Shown here one piece after another: positions 43,402 to 52,301 of a stretch of 64,000 nucleotides of DNA; the first letter of the stretch is position 1; every line of letters begins with the position of its first letter. A program made the translations under genes and the position numbers. The notes under the pieces were generated by a model. It did no database searches, was not told the DNA's origin, and was given only the letters and a program-made list of their open reading frames with translations. The DNA is from Mesorhizobium sp. (GTDB lineage Bacteria > Pseudomonadota > Alphaproteobacteria > Rhizobiales > Rhizobiaceae): positions 155,489 to 219,488 of the forward strand of contig NZ_SUGA01000007.1 in assembly GCF_004963255.1 (NCBI RefSeq), given 5' to 3'.

Positions 43402-43812
43402 TCAAGCATGCATGCGGGCGCCCTTGGTGATCTTGTCGACGAGCTTCTTCTCGCCACGCAGAGCGATGCCGACGATCTTGGCGTCGTCCGGCGCGAATTC
43501 GGCGAAGACAGCGCGATTGGCGGCATCATGGCCGGTCGAAAACATCTCCTCGACATAGGCGGACGCCGTCACGCCGCGCTCTAGCGCCCGGCGATGGATG
43601 GTGCCCAGCGTCGCCGCGTCGGCCGACAGGACGATGACCGGCTGGATGGACATCGGATTGTAGAGATTGCCGGCGCGGTCGCGATACGGCTCGCCGATGA
43701 TCTCGGGGAACTGCGCGACGATGCCGCTGGTGAGGAAGGCGGTGACGTTGAGCTTCTGCCAGACCGGCAGATCCTCTCTGAGAACAATTGCAATTTTCGT
43801 ATCGAACACCAA
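43402..43812 (-). CDS. DUF2000 family protein
   Basis: The 136-residue protein matches DUF2000 throughout (FDTKIAIVLREDLPVWQKLNVTAFLTSGI...PEIIGEPYRD...YNPMSIQPVIVLSA). The function is unknown; the fold is peptidyl-tRNA hydrolase-like from what I recall of the family. The TTG start at 43812 has GGAG eight bases upstream; the next codon is GTG. It is divergent from an AraC regulator only 15 bp away, so their control regions must overlap the coding starts. Confidence 0.85.
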   Translation of the reverse strand: MVFDTKIAIVLREDLPVWQKLNVTAFLTSGIVAQFPEIIGEPYRDRAGNLYNPMSIQPVIVLSADAATLGTIHRRALERGVTASAYVEEMFSTGHDAANRAVFAEFAPDDAKIVGIALRGEKKLVDKITKGARMHA

Positions 43813-43827
43813 GATTGAGACTCCGGG

Positions 43828-44718
43828 ATGGCCCGTGACGGGCGGAACAGGGCGATGGCGCAGGCTCTAGGCGCAGAGGCGAAGCAAGGTCTTGAACGTT
43901 CGTGCGCGGACGCGGCCAATGGCGATCGCATCGTTTCGGCGCCGGGCGGGCTGGGCCTCGAACGCATCGAGGCGCGTTTCCACGGCAATGCCTTCGAGCC
44001 GCACCGGCACGACACCTATGCGATCGGCGTGACATTGCACGGCGTGCAGCGCTTTCATTATCGCGGCGCGCTGCAACACAGCCTGCCCGGCCAGGCGATC
44101 GTGCTGCATCCGGACGAGTTGCATGATGGCGGCGCCGGCACGGAAGACGGTCTGCGCTACCGGATCCTCTATCTGGAGCCGTCCCTGCTGCTCGACTGCC
44201 TCGAAGGCGAGCCGCTGCCTTTCGTGCCTGACGCCGTGGTAAGCGATCCAGCGCTGCGAGACACGCTGCTCTCGGCGCTGGCGCCGCTGAACGAAGAACT
44301 TGGCGACCTGTTCGTGGCGGATTTCGTCGCGCAACTGGCGCAGCATCTGAGGCGCTACGCCGGAAAGCCGGCAAAATCGACGGGCAAGACCGCGTGGCGC
44401 GCGGCGACACTTGCGCGCGACTATCTTGCGGAGAATGCCGAACGGCCGGTGCGCTCCGATGAGCTCGAGGCTATTACCGGCCTCGACCGCTATCAATTAT
44501 CACGGCATTTTCGCGCGACCTATTCAACCAGCCCGCATCGCTTCCTGTTGATGCGCCGGCTGCAAAAGGCGCGGCGCATGATCGCCGAGGGAGAACCGCT
44601 GGCGGAGATCGCCGCCGGCGCCGGCTTCAGCGACCAAAGCCATTTCAACCGGCATTTCAAGAAGGCGTTCGGCTTGACGCCAGGGCGTTGGGCGGCGCTG
44701 GTGAGGCGCGACGCGTAG
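43828..44718 (+). CDS. AraC family transcriptional regulator
   Basis: The 296-residue protein has an N-terminal cupin-like sensing domain (EPHRHDTYAIGVTLHGVQRFHYRG, residues 50-75) and two C-terminal helix-turn-helix motifs (ITGLDRYQLSRHFRATYSTSPHRFL and IAAGAGFSDQSHFNRHFKKAFGLTPGRW). The start is ATG 43828 or ATG 43855; the second would leave more room for the divergent promoter. It probably controls the adjacent DUF2000 gene. Confidence 0.9.
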   Translation: MARDGRNRAMAQALGAEAKQGLERSCADAANGDRIVSAPGGLGLERIEARFHGNAFEPHRHDTYAIGVTLHGVQRFHYRGALQHSLPGQAIVLHPDELHDGGAGTEDGLRYRILYLEPSLLLDCLEGEPLPFVPDAVVSDPALRDTLLSALAPLNEELGDLFVADFVAQLAQHLRRYAGKPAKSTGKTAWRAATLARDYLAENAERPVRSDELEAITGLDRYQLSRHFRATYSTSPHRFLLMRRLQKARRMIAEGEPLAEIAAGAGFSDQSHFNRHFKKAFGLTPGRWAALVRRDA

Positions 44719-44952
44719 GCGCGATGCGCAGCATCGTCGCTAACCGCGAGACGCCCGATGATGGCGCTTAGGCGCGACGCGTAGCGTCGTCGCCCTTTCC
44801 TCTAAACCCACGATGCAGGTCCACGGTTGCGCGACGATGCTTGGCATCCCGCTCGCGAGACGACGCTTGCGCGTCGCTCGTTAACGGGAACGTCTCGCGC
44901 CTGAGCGACGACGCTGCGCGTCGCGCCTGAGCGACGACGCTGCGCGTCGCGC
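44719..44952. repeat. Palindrome-rich GCGACG(A/C)(C/T)GC block with a 26-bp tandem duplication
   Basis: The whole 234-bp space between the AraC and MarR genes is built from variants of GCGACGACGC/GCGTCGTCGC in both orientations. At 44897-44948 a 26-bp unit (GCGCCTGAGCGACGACGC...) is repeated exactly twice. The block ends within the 3' end of the MarR gene region. It can fold into several hairpins and may act as a transcription barrier between convergent genes. Confidence 0.8.
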
Positions 44953-44954
44953 TT

Positions 44955-45428
44955 TCACGCCTCATCCATCTCCGCGTCGTCGTCGATCAGGACCAGATCT
45001 TCGTTCGACAAATTCGCCTCGATGCGGGCGAGCAGCTTGAACAGCGCCTTCTGGTCCTTCTTGTCGAGGCCCCTCAGCGCCTGTTTCTCGGTCTTCTTGA
45101 CCGATTTTTCGATGGCGCGAATTGTTTCGCGGCCGGACTCGGTGAGGAAGATATGGGCCTGGCGGGCATCTGCGTTGGAGGCCCGCTTTTCGAGGAAACC
45201 CTGCGCCTGCAGCCGGTTGATGGTCTTGGTGATGGTCGGCGGCCGCACGCCGAGCTTGCCGGCGAGGTTGCCGGGGGTCTGGCCGTCCTCGCGGTCGAGC
45301 GCCAGCATGATCTGGTCCTGGCCGGCATAAAAGCCATGCGCCAGAAGCCGCGCCGCCAGCGCGGTGCGCGCGAGCCTCGCCGCCGAATGCAGCCGGCTCA
45401 TTGTCGCTGTCTTGTCCGCCTTGGCCAT
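44955..45428 (-). CDS. MarR family transcriptional regulator
   Basis: The 157-residue winged-helix protein has the recognition region LAGKLGVRPPTITKTINRLQAQGFLEKRASNADARQAHIFLTESG and the acidic C-terminus LVLIDDDAEMDEA. ATG 45428 has AGAGGGA seven bases upstream and is preferred over the ATG two codons earlier. It is divergent from the CobW gene with a 386-bp space. Its target is unknown. Confidence 0.9.
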   Translation of the reverse strand: MAKADKTATMSRLHSAARLARTALAARLLAHGFYAGQDQIMLALDREDGQTPGNLAGKLGVRPPTITKTINRLQAQGFLEKRASNADARQAHIFLTESGRETIRAIEKSVKKTEKQALRGLDKKDQKALFKLLARIEANLSNEDLVLIDDDAEMDEA

Positions 45429-45814
45429 GGCCATTCCCTCTTCGGCCGAACCGGCGCGGCCAGCATAGAGGCTGTCCGGCGGTTGGCAAATGACGATCCC
45501 TAAGAAACCGGCTTGCGGAACGCTTTGCCGGCAAGCATTGCGGTGCCCGCGCAGGTGATGCCAGATGTTTATTTCAGTTAGATGACAAACGACTTTTGAG
45601 GAGCTGAGATTTACAGCGGCAACGGGGAACGGCCATTGGGAGCGCACGCGGCTCCCCGTTTGGTCGGCCTCGACCGCCACCAAATCGCTCCTCGCCGCCA
45701 TCCCCGTAGGAGGGTCCGCCTGGCCCATCGGTTTGACGCGTGCAAAAGCGCGACGCCCATCCTATATGAGGCCGACAATCCAGATTTTTCGAGACCAAGA
45801 TTTCGAGGCAAGCC
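45429..45814. other. 386-bp divergent space between MarR and CobW genes
   Basis: No gene is visible. It contains a hairpin GGGAGC/GCTCCC at 45638-45656 flanked by ACGGGGA and CCCGTT, and a more AT-rich stretch at 45565-45610 beside the MarR start. I see no Zur-type box before the CobW gene. Confidence 0.3.
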
Positions 45815-46870
45815 ATGAGCGATGCACAGACGCAAATCCCCGTAACCGTTCTCACCGGCTATCTCGGCGCGGGCAAGACGACGCTGCTCAACCGCATCCT
45901 GTCGGAGAACCACGGCAAGCGCTACGCCGTCATCGTCAACGAGTTCGGCGAGATCGGCATCGACAACGACCTGATCGTGGAGTCCGACGAGGAAATCTAC
46001 GAGATGAACAATGGCTGCGTGTGCTGCACGGTGCGCGGCGACCTGATCCGCGTCGTCGAGGGCCTGATGAAACGGCCCGGCCGCTTCGATGCCATCGTCG
46101 TCGAGACCACCGGCCTCGCCGACCCGGTGCCGGTGGCGCAGACCTTCTTCATGGATGACGACGTGCGCACCAAGACCAAGCTCGACGCGGTGGTGGCGCT
46201 GGTCGACGCCAAGCACCTGCCGCTGCGCTTGAAGGATTCCAAGGAGGCCGAGGACCAGATCGCCTTTGCCGACGTGGTGGTGCTGAACAAGACCGATCTC
46301 GTCACGCCGGAAGAGCTCGAAAAGGTCGAAGCGACGATCCGCGCCATCAACCCGGCGGCAAAGATCCATCGTACGCAGCGGTCCGGCGTGGCGCTCGACG
46401 AAGTGCTCGACCGCGGCGCCTTCGACCTGTCGCGCGCGCTGGAGAACGATCCGCACTTCCTCGAGGCGCATGATCACGATCACGACCATGAATGCGGCCC
46501 GGACTGCGACCACGACCACCATCATCATGACGGCCACGATCACCATCACCACCATGCTTCCGACATCCATGACGTGACGGTGAAGTCGGTGTCGCTGCGC
46601 GGCGGCGAGATGGACCCGAAGAAGTTCTTCCCCTGGATCGAGAAGGTGACCCAGATGGAAGGGCCGAACATCCTGCGGCTGAAGGGCATCATCGCGCTCA
46701 AGGGCGACGAGGACCGCTATGTGCTGCAGGGCGTGCACATGATCCTCGAGGGCGACCACCAGCGCGCCTGGAAGGACGGCGAGAAGCACGAGAGCCGGCT
46801 GGTCTTCATCGGCCGCGATCTCGACGCCGAGCGGCTCAAGAAGAGTTTTGAAGCCTGCCAGGCGGCTTGA
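45815..46870 (+). CDS. CobW/COG0523 family GTPase metallochaperone
   Basis: The 351-residue G3E GTPase has Walker A GYLGAGKTTLLN, the metal motif CVCC (Cys68, Cys70, Cys71), ETTGLADPVP, NKTDL, and a His-rich loop near residues 220-252 (about 20 His, some Asp and two Cys) between the GTPase and CobW C-terminal domains. The family hands metals, often zinc, to client enzymes. The His-rich loop supports metal storage or binding. ATG 45815 follows GAGGCAAGCC. A WD40 gene follows 240 bp downstream. Confidence 0.92.
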   Translation: MSDAQTQIPVTVLTGYLGAGKTTLLNRILSENHGKRYAVIVNEFGEIGIDNDLIVESDEEIYEMNNGCVCCTVRGDLIRVVEGLMKRPGRFDAIVVETTGLADPVPVAQTFFMDDDVRTKTKLDAVVALVDAKHLPLRLKDSKEAEDQIAFADVVVLNKTDLVTPEELEKVEATIRAINPAAKIHRTQRSGVALDEVLDRGAFDLSRALENDPHFLEAHDHDHDHECGPDCDHDHHHHDGHDHHHHHASDIHDVTVKSVSLRGGEMDPKKFFPWIEKVTQMEGPNILRLKGIIALKGDEDRYVLQGVHMILEGDHQRAWKDGEKHESRLVFIGRDLDAERLKKSFEACQAA

Positions 46871-46906
46871 TTTCCTGACCTTCAGGCGCTAGCGCTGCCC
46901 GTTCTT

Positions 46907-47053
46907 CCCTTCTCCCCTTGTGGGAGAAGGTGGCCTCGCGAAGCGAGGTCGGATGAGGGGTGCTCCAGCTTGGCGATGACGGCGATCCGTCCAACACCCC
47001 TCATCCGTCTTGGCGCTGCGCGCCAATCCACCTTCTCCCACAAGGGGAGAAGG
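46907..47053. repeat. Composite palindromic repeat, copy B (about 147 bp)
   Basis: Ends CCTTCTCCCCTTGTGGGAGA and CTTCTCCCACAAGGGGAGAA are near-perfect inverted copies. Inside are further nested arms (GCCTCGCGAAGCGAGGTC; TTGGCGCTGCGCGCCAA). It shares its core with the element at 37341-37520. It separates CobW from the WD40 gene, so these two may not be a simple operon. Confidence 0.9.
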
Positions 47054-47110
47054 CAAGGTCGCACCTAGCCGCACCGGCTTCGTGCATAGAAGCCCGAATG
47101 GACCATTCGT

Positions 47111-48085
47111 ATGCCCACAGTCGCCCCGCTTGATCTCGAAGGCCATTGCGTCGCCGCCGTCTTCCTGAACGACGTGCCGCATTTCGCGCTGGCCGACGGC
47201 GCGATCCATCGGCTCGACAATGGGCAGAAGACGGTGCAGGCCAATGACGGCCTGCTTGCCGCCTTTCATGACGCGGCCAACGACCGTCTGATCACCGGCG
47301 GCGAGGACGGCAAGGTGTTTGCCGTGAAGGCCGGCGGCGAGGTGAGCGAACTGGCGGGCGCCGGCAAAAAGTGGGTCACCAGCGTCGCCGCCGGTCCGCA
47401 GGGCGCCATCGCCTACGCCTCCGGCAAGACCGCCTTCGTGCGTTTCGCCGATGGCAAGATCAAGGAATTCGCGCATCCACGCTCGGTGGAAGGGCTAGCC
47501 TTCTCGCCCAAGGGCATGCGTTTCGGCGTCGCCCGCTACAACGGCGCGACGCTGCATTTCCCGGCGGCCGAAGGCAAGCCGGTGGAGCTCGAATGGGCCG
47601 GCGCCCATACAGGCATCACCTTTTCACCGGACGGCGCTTTCCTCGTCACCACCATGCAGGAAAACGCGCTGCATGGCTGGAAGCTCGCCGACGGCAAGCA
47701 CATGCGCATGTCAGGCTATCCCGGCAAGGTGAAGAGCCTGTCCTGGAGCGTCAAGGGCAAATGGCTGGCGAGCTCGGGCGCGCCGGCGGCGATCGTCTGG
47801 CCGTTTCAAGCTAAGGACGGGCCGATGGGTAAGGCGCCCCTGGAGCTCGGCACGCGCGGCAACACGATGGTGACCTGCGTCGCCTGCCATCCGAGCCAGG
47901 ACGTCGTGGCCATCGGCTATGAAGACGGCATGGTGATCGCGGCGCGCTTCGCCGACGCCAAGGAGGTGCTGCTGCGCCGCCCCGGCAAGGGCGCCATCAC
48001 CGCCATGATGTGGGACAAGGAAGAGCGCCGCATCGTCTTCGGAAGTGCGGCCGGCGATTGCGGCGTGATCGATATCACTGCGTAA
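47111..48085 (+). CDS. WD40 repeat protein
   Basis: The 324-residue protein is a predicted beta-propeller with about six to seven WD40-like blades; recurring blade ends are DRLITGGEDGKVFAV, GITFSPDGAFLVTTMQENALHGWKL, and DVVAIGYEDGMVIAARF. It has no signal peptide, so it is cytosolic and likely a binding scaffold. The association with a CobW-type metallochaperone upstream suggests a shared metal-homeostasis role, which is inference. Confidence 0.85.
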   Translation: MPTVAPLDLEGHCVAAVFLNDVPHFALADGAIHRLDNGQKTVQANDGLLAAFHDAANDRLITGGEDGKVFAVKAGGEVSELAGAGKKWVTSVAAGPQGAIAYASGKTAFVRFADGKIKEFAHPRSVEGLAFSPKGMRFGVARYNGATLHFPAAEGKPVELEWAGAHTGITFSPDGAFLVTTMQENALHGWKLADGKHMRMSGYPGKVKSLSWSVKGKWLASSGAPAAIVWPFQAKDGPMGKAPLELGTRGNTMVTCVACHPSQDVVAIGYEDGMVIAARFADAKEVLLRRPGKGAITAMMWDKEERRIVFGSAAGDCGVIDITA

Positions 48086-48168
48086 GGGAGTAGGGGAGTA
48101 AGGCAGTAAGGGAGTAGGGAAAGACCGCGATTGAACGCCTTGCCCTACTGCCCTACTGCCTACTGCCC
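48086..48168. repeat. Inverted array of 7-8-bp repeats (GGGAGTA/GGCAGTA type)
   Basis: Four to five units ending in AGTA run from 48086 to 48120 (GGGAGTA, GGGGAGTA, AGGCAGTA, AGGGAGTA). After a 17-base spacer, units TACTGCCC, TACTGCC and relatives lie inverted at 48138-48168. It starts at the WD40 stop codon and ends 12 bases before the next start, the same placement as the array at 12927-13002. Confidence 0.85.
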
Positions 48169-48179
48169 GAGGGGGACTC

Positions 48180-49556
48180 ATGCATTCAATCGACCGGACT
48201 TCCATCGGCGGCATCGACGTCGCCCGCATCGCCGAATTGCGTGAAGCGGAGGCGGCGGCCTTCCGCAAGGCGCGGCCGAAATCCGAGGCGAAGCTCGGCA
48301 ACGGCATCGCCGGTTTCCTCGGCGGCGTGCCGATGCACTGGATGACGGACTGGCCGACTCCGTTCCCGATCCTGGTCGACGGCGCCAAAGGCGCCACCAT
48401 CACCGATATCGACGGCAACAGGCTCGACGATTTCTGCCTGGGCGACACCGGCTCGATGCTCGGCCATTCGCCACCGGCAGTCGCGCGCGCCATCCGGCGG
48501 CAGGCCGCTCGGGGCCTGACCTACATGCTGCCCAGCGAGGATGCGCTGGCGATCGGTACGCTTCTGCAGCAGCGCTTCGGCCTGCCCTATTGGCAGATCG
48601 CCACCACCGCCACCGACGCCAACCGCTTCGCGCTGCGCGTCGCCCGCGCCGTGACGGGTCGCGAAAAGATCCTGGTCTTCAACGGCTGCTATCACGGCTC
48701 GGTCGATGAGACGATGGTGCGGCTGATCGATGGCAAGCCGGTGAATCGGCCTGGATTGGCAGGCGAATTCCGCGACTTGACGCGCGCAACGAAGATCGTC
48801 GAGTTCAACGACATCCCAGCCTTGGAAGCAGCGCTTGCGGACCGCGACGTCGCCTGCGTCATCACAGAGCCGGTGCTGACCAATTCCTGCATGGTGCTGC
48901 CGGATGCCGGCTTCCATGACGCGCTGCGGCGGCTGACCCGCGCGGCCGGCACGCTGCTCCTGATCGACGAGACCCACACGATCTCCACTGGCCCGGGCGG
49001 CTATACAAAGAAGTACGGGCTGGAGCCAGACCTGTTCGTGCTCGGCAAGCCGGTGGCCGGCGGCGTTCCAGCGAGCATCTGGGGGATGAGCGAGGAGGTG
49101 GCCACGCGTTACGCCGCCTACAACCGAGCGAAGGAGCCCGGCTATTCCGGCATGGGCACGACGCTGTCGGCCAATCCGCTGCAGTTCGCGGCAATGCGCG
49201 CGACGCTAGAAGAGGTGATGACCGAGGAGGCCTATGCGCATATGGACCGGCTGGCGCGCCGGCTCGATGCGGGGCTGACCGCCGTCATCCAGCGCAACAA
49301 GCTGCCCTGGCATGTCGCGCGGGTCGGCGCGCGCGTCGAGTTCATCTGCGCGCCCGGACCGCTGCATGATGGCGCCGAGGCCGAGAAGGCGCATGCGCCC
49401 GAGCTCGAAGCCGCCATCCATGTCGCGCTGGTCAATCGCGGCGTGCTGATCGCGCCGTTCCACAACATGATGCTGATCTCGCCGGTGACGACTTCAGCGC
49501 AAGTGAGCCGGCTGATCGCGGCCTTTGCCGCGGTTGCGGCCAGGCTTACGGCATGA
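48180..49556 (+). CDS. Class III aminotransferase (glutamate-1-semialdehyde aminomutase-like)
   Basis: The 458-residue PLP enzyme has the class III landmarks: DIDGNRLDDFCLGDTGSMLGHSPPAV, FNGCYHGSVDE, LIDETHTISTGPGGYTKKYGLEPDLFVLGKPVAGGVP with the Schiff-base Lys in LGKPVAGG. The layout is that of the glutamate-1-semialdehyde aminomutase branch but it is not a HemL; such proteins act on varied amino substrates. The start of the next gene overlaps its stop (ATGA), tying it to the glutamine synthetase-like enzyme. Confidence 0.9.
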   Translation: MHSIDRTSIGGIDVARIAELREAEAAAFRKARPKSEAKLGNGIAGFLGGVPMHWMTDWPTPFPILVDGAKGATITDIDGNRLDDFCLGDTGSMLGHSPPAVARAIRRQAARGLTYMLPSEDALAIGTLLQQRFGLPYWQIATTATDANRFALRVARAVTGREKILVFNGCYHGSVDETMVRLIDGKPVNRPGLAGEFRDLTRATKIVEFNDIPALEAALADRDVACVITEPVLTNSCMVLPDAGFHDALRRLTRAAGTLLLIDETHTISTGPGGYTKKYGLEPDLFVLGKPVAGGVPASIWGMSEEVATRYAAYNRAKEPGYSGMGTTLSANPLQFAAMRATLEEVMTEEAYAHMDRLARRLDAGLTAVIQRNKLPWHVARVGARVEFICAPGPLHDGAEAEKAHAPELEAAIHVALVNRGVLIAPFHNMMLISPVTTSAQVSRLIAAFAAVAARLTA

Positions 49557-50974
49557 GAAAAGCGGCCATGGACAATCCGAACGCCGTTGCCACGTCCCCT
49601 TCCGGCTCGACGCCCGCCGAGGCGAAGGCCTTTCTCGACGCGCATCCCGAGATCGAGGCATTCGACATCGTGCTTACCGACGCCAACGGCATCGGTCGCG
49701 GCAAGATCGTGCGCCGGCATGAGCTGTTGGGCATTTTCGAGAATGGCCGGCACCTGCCGATCTCGATCCTCGGCCTCGACATCACCGGCGAGGATGTGCA
49801 CGAGACCGGACTGGTGTGGGATACAGGCGACGGCGACCTCAGGGCATGGCCGATCCCGGCCACGCTGGCTCCGCTCTACGGCACCAATCCGGCGCGCGGC
49901 CAGGTGCTGATGTCGATGTACCATCTCGATGGCCAACCGATGACCTCCGATCCGCGCCTGGTGTTGGCAAGGCAGGTGGAATTGCTGGCGGCGCGCGGCC
50001 TGCATCCGGCCGGCGCCTTCGAGCTGGAATTTTTCCTACTGTCCAATGACCGCGACGCGGACGGCAAGGTGCAGCCCGCCCGCGCGGTGCTCGATGGCCG
50101 CCGTTCCGCGAAGACCGAAGTCTATTCGGTCGACCATCTGCACGGCATGGAACCGCTGTTTTCCGACATCTACGCCGCGGCCAAGGCGCAAGGCATTCCG
50201 GCCGAGACCGTCATTTCCGAATACGCGCCCGGCCAGTACGAGCTGACGCTGAACTACCGCAAGGACGTGATGCGCGCGGCTGACGACCTCGTCATGCTGA
50301 AGCGGCTGGTCAGGGCGCAGGCGCGGCGGCACGGCGTCACCGCCTGCTTTATGGCCAAGCCCATCGAGGCCTATGCCGGCTCCGGCATGCATTTCCACGT
50401 CTCGCTGCAGGACGATGCCGGCCGCAACGTGTTCACCGAGGCCACCGGCGAGAAATGGTCACCGAAGCTGCTCAACGCGCTTGGCGGCCTGATCCACACC
50501 ATGGCGGAATCGATGCTGGTGTTCGCGCCGCACGCCAATTCATGGCGGCGCTTCGTCTCGCAATCCTACGCGCCGGTGGCGCCGACATGGGGCGTCAACA
50601 ACCGCTCGGTAGCGCTGCGCGTGCCGGCGGGCGATGCCAGGAACCGCCGCATCGAGCACCGGCCGTCGGGCGTCGACGCCAATCCCTATCTGGTGGCGGC
50701 GACGGTGCTGGCCGGCATCGTCAAAGGGCTCGACGAAGGGCTGGATCCGGGGCCAGAGACCACCGGGAACGGTTACGAGCAGGCGAGCGAAAGATCGACC
50801 ATGCCGGCCGACTGGCGCGCCGCGATCGAGGCGGCCAGGGGATCCGATTTCCTGAAATCGGCGCTCGGCCCAGACCTGCACCGGACCTTCGTGGCGATCA
50901 AGCAGGCCGAATATCTGCGCGTCGCGCGCACGGTCAGCGAATTGGACTATCACCTTTATCTGCACGAGGTGTAA
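49553..50974 (+). CDS. Glutamine synthetase family protein (gamma-glutamylpolyamine synthetase-like)
   Basis: The 473-residue protein has the GS catalytic domain: AFELEFFLL, GSGMHFHVSLQD, VNNRSVALRVPAGDARNRRIEHRPSGVDANPYLVAATVLAGI. It is of the GSIII/PuuA-like type that glutamylates amines rather than ammonia, with the short N-terminal domain DIVLTDANGIGRGK. Translational coupling to an aminotransferase fits a pathway in which an amine is glutamylated and transaminated. The start may be ATG 49553 or ATG 49568. No adenylylation site is evident. Confidence 0.9.
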   Translation: MRKAAMDNPNAVATSPSGSTPAEAKAFLDAHPEIEAFDIVLTDANGIGRGKIVRRHELLGIFENGRHLPISILGLDITGEDVHETGLVWDTGDGDLRAWPIPATLAPLYGTNPARGQVLMSMYHLDGQPMTSDPRLVLARQVELLAARGLHPAGAFELEFFLLSNDRDADGKVQPARAVLDGRRSAKTEVYSVDHLHGMEPLFSDIYAAAKAQGIPAETVISEYAPGQYELTLNYRKDVMRAADDLVMLKRLVRAQARRHGVTACFMAKPIEAYAGSGMHFHVSLQDDAGRNVFTEATGEKWSPKLLNALGGLIHTMAESMLVFAPHANSWRRFVSQSYAPVAPTWGVNNRSVALRVPAGDARNRRIEHRPSGVDANPYLVAATVLAGIVKGLDEGLDPGPETTGNGYEQASERSTMPADWRAAIEAARGSDFLKSALGPDLHRTFVAIKQAEYLRVARTVSELDYHLYLHEV

Positions 50975-51063
50975 GGCGGACCGACAAGCGCGCGGCGATC
51001 ACGTTTTGCCGCGGACAATCAAAAGTTATAGCCAATTGCATTTCTGGAACATATCATGAACAA

Positions 51064-52299
51064 ATGGCTGTGCTTTCCGTCCGCGAGAAACTGGCGATCC
51101 TGTCCGATGCCGCCAAATACGATGCTTCCTGCGCCTCCTCAGGGTCGGCAAAACGCGACTCGCTGACATCGGGCGGCATTGGCTCGACCGAGGGATCCGG
51201 CATCTGCCATTCCTACGCGCCGGACGGGCGGTGCATCTCGCTGTTGAAAATCCTGCTCACCAATTTCTGCATCTACGACTGCAGCTATTGCATCAACCGC
51301 TCCTCCTCGAATGTACGGCGCGCCCGCTTCAGCGTCGATGAGGTGGTGAAGCTCACCATGGATTTCTATCGGCGCAACTATATCGAGGGGCTGTTCCTGT
51401 CCTCTGGCGTCATTCGCTCGCCCGACGAGACGATGGGCGAGATGGTCGAGGTGGCACGCAGGCTCCGGATCGAGGAAAAGTTTGGCGGCTACATACACCT
51501 CAAGACCATCCCCGAAGCGTCTGCCGAACTGATCGAGAAGGCAGGGCTTTATGCCGACCGTTTGTCGATCAATGTCGAGCTGCCGACAGATGAGGGCGTC
51601 AAGAAACTGGCGCCGGAAAAGAAGCCGGAAACGATCCGGCTTTCGATGGCCAAGCTGCGCCGCAAGATCGAGGAGAAAGCCGAGCCGACATTGCAGAGCC
51701 GCAGGCGCGAGCGTTTCGCGCCGGGCGGCCAGTCGACGCAGATGATCGTCGGCGCCGACAAGACCTCCGACGATGGCATATTGCGCGCCAGCGCCCGGCT
51801 CTATGGCAGCTACCACCTGCGCCGCGTTTATTACTCTGCCTTCAGCCCGATCCCCGATTCATCATCTTCGCTGCCCTTGCAGAAGCCGCCGCTGATGCGC
51901 GAGCACCGGCTCTATCAGGCCGACTGGCTTATGCGCTTCTACGGCTTCTCGCAGCCGGAAATCCTGGCCGGCAGCAATGACGGGATGCTCGACCTTGCCA
52001 TCGATCCCAAGCTCGCCTGGGCGCTGCGCAACCGGGGCCGATTCCCGGTCGACGTCAACCGCGCCGAGCGAGAGGCGCTGCTGCGCGTTCCCGGGCTCGG
52101 CACCAAGGTCATCGACAGGATCATCGAGACACGCCGCCACCGCCGGCTGCGGCTGGAGGATGTCGGCCGGCTCTGCCATTCGATCGCCAAGGTGCGGCCC
52201 TTCATCGTCGCGGAAGGCTGGTCGCCGGGCGCGCTGACCGACAAGGCCGGCTTGCGCCAGGCGATCACCCGCTCCTGCGAGCAGCTTTCCCTGTTCTGA
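51064..52299 (+). CDS. Putative DNA modification/repair radical SAM protein (TIGR03916 type)
   Basis: The 411-residue protein has the radical SAM cluster Cys69-x3-Cys73-x2-Cys76 (NFCIYDCSYC), then the family stretches YIEGLFLSSGVIRSPDETM and YIHLKTIPEA. The C-terminus is a helix-hairpin-helix-like DNA-binding module (PVDVNRAEREALLRVPGLGTKVIDRIIETR, residues 325-355). Members always accompany a UdgX-containing protein, as here two bases downstream. The reaction is unknown; repair or modification of DNA bases is predicted. ATG 51064 gives the family start MAVLSVREKLAILSDAAKYDASC; the ribosome site is weak. Confidence 0.92.
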   Translation: MAVLSVREKLAILSDAAKYDASCASSGSAKRDSLTSGGIGSTEGSGICHSYAPDGRCISLLKILLTNFCIYDCSYCINRSSSNVRRARFSVDEVVKLTMDFYRRNYIEGLFLSSGVIRSPDETMGEMVEVARRLRIEEKFGGYIHLKTIPEASAELIEKAGLYADRLSINVELPTDEGVKKLAPEKKPETIRLSMAKLRRKIEEKAEPTLQSRRRERFAPGGQSTQMIVGADKTSDDGILRASARLYGSYHLRRVYYSAFSPIPDSSSSLPLQKPPLMREHRLYQADWLMRFYGFSQPEILAGSNDGMLDLAIDPKLAWALRNRGRFPVDVNRAEREALLRVPGLGTKVIDRIIETRRHRRLRLEDVGRLCHSIAKVRPFIVAEGWSPGALTDKAGLRQAITRSCEQLSLF

Positions 52300-52301
52300 C
52301 C

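Noticed and set aside
38887..50974. A complete Puu putrescine pathway
   Set aside because: A PuuA-like synthetase and a C26 hydrolase are present, but 10 kb apart and without PuuB/PuuC or a putrescine importer, so a pathway claim is not supported.
50455..51063. Extension of the radical SAM frame upstream into the glutamine synthetase gene
   Set aside because: It is only the out-of-phase reading of the synthetase gene; family members begin MAVLSVREKL at 51064.
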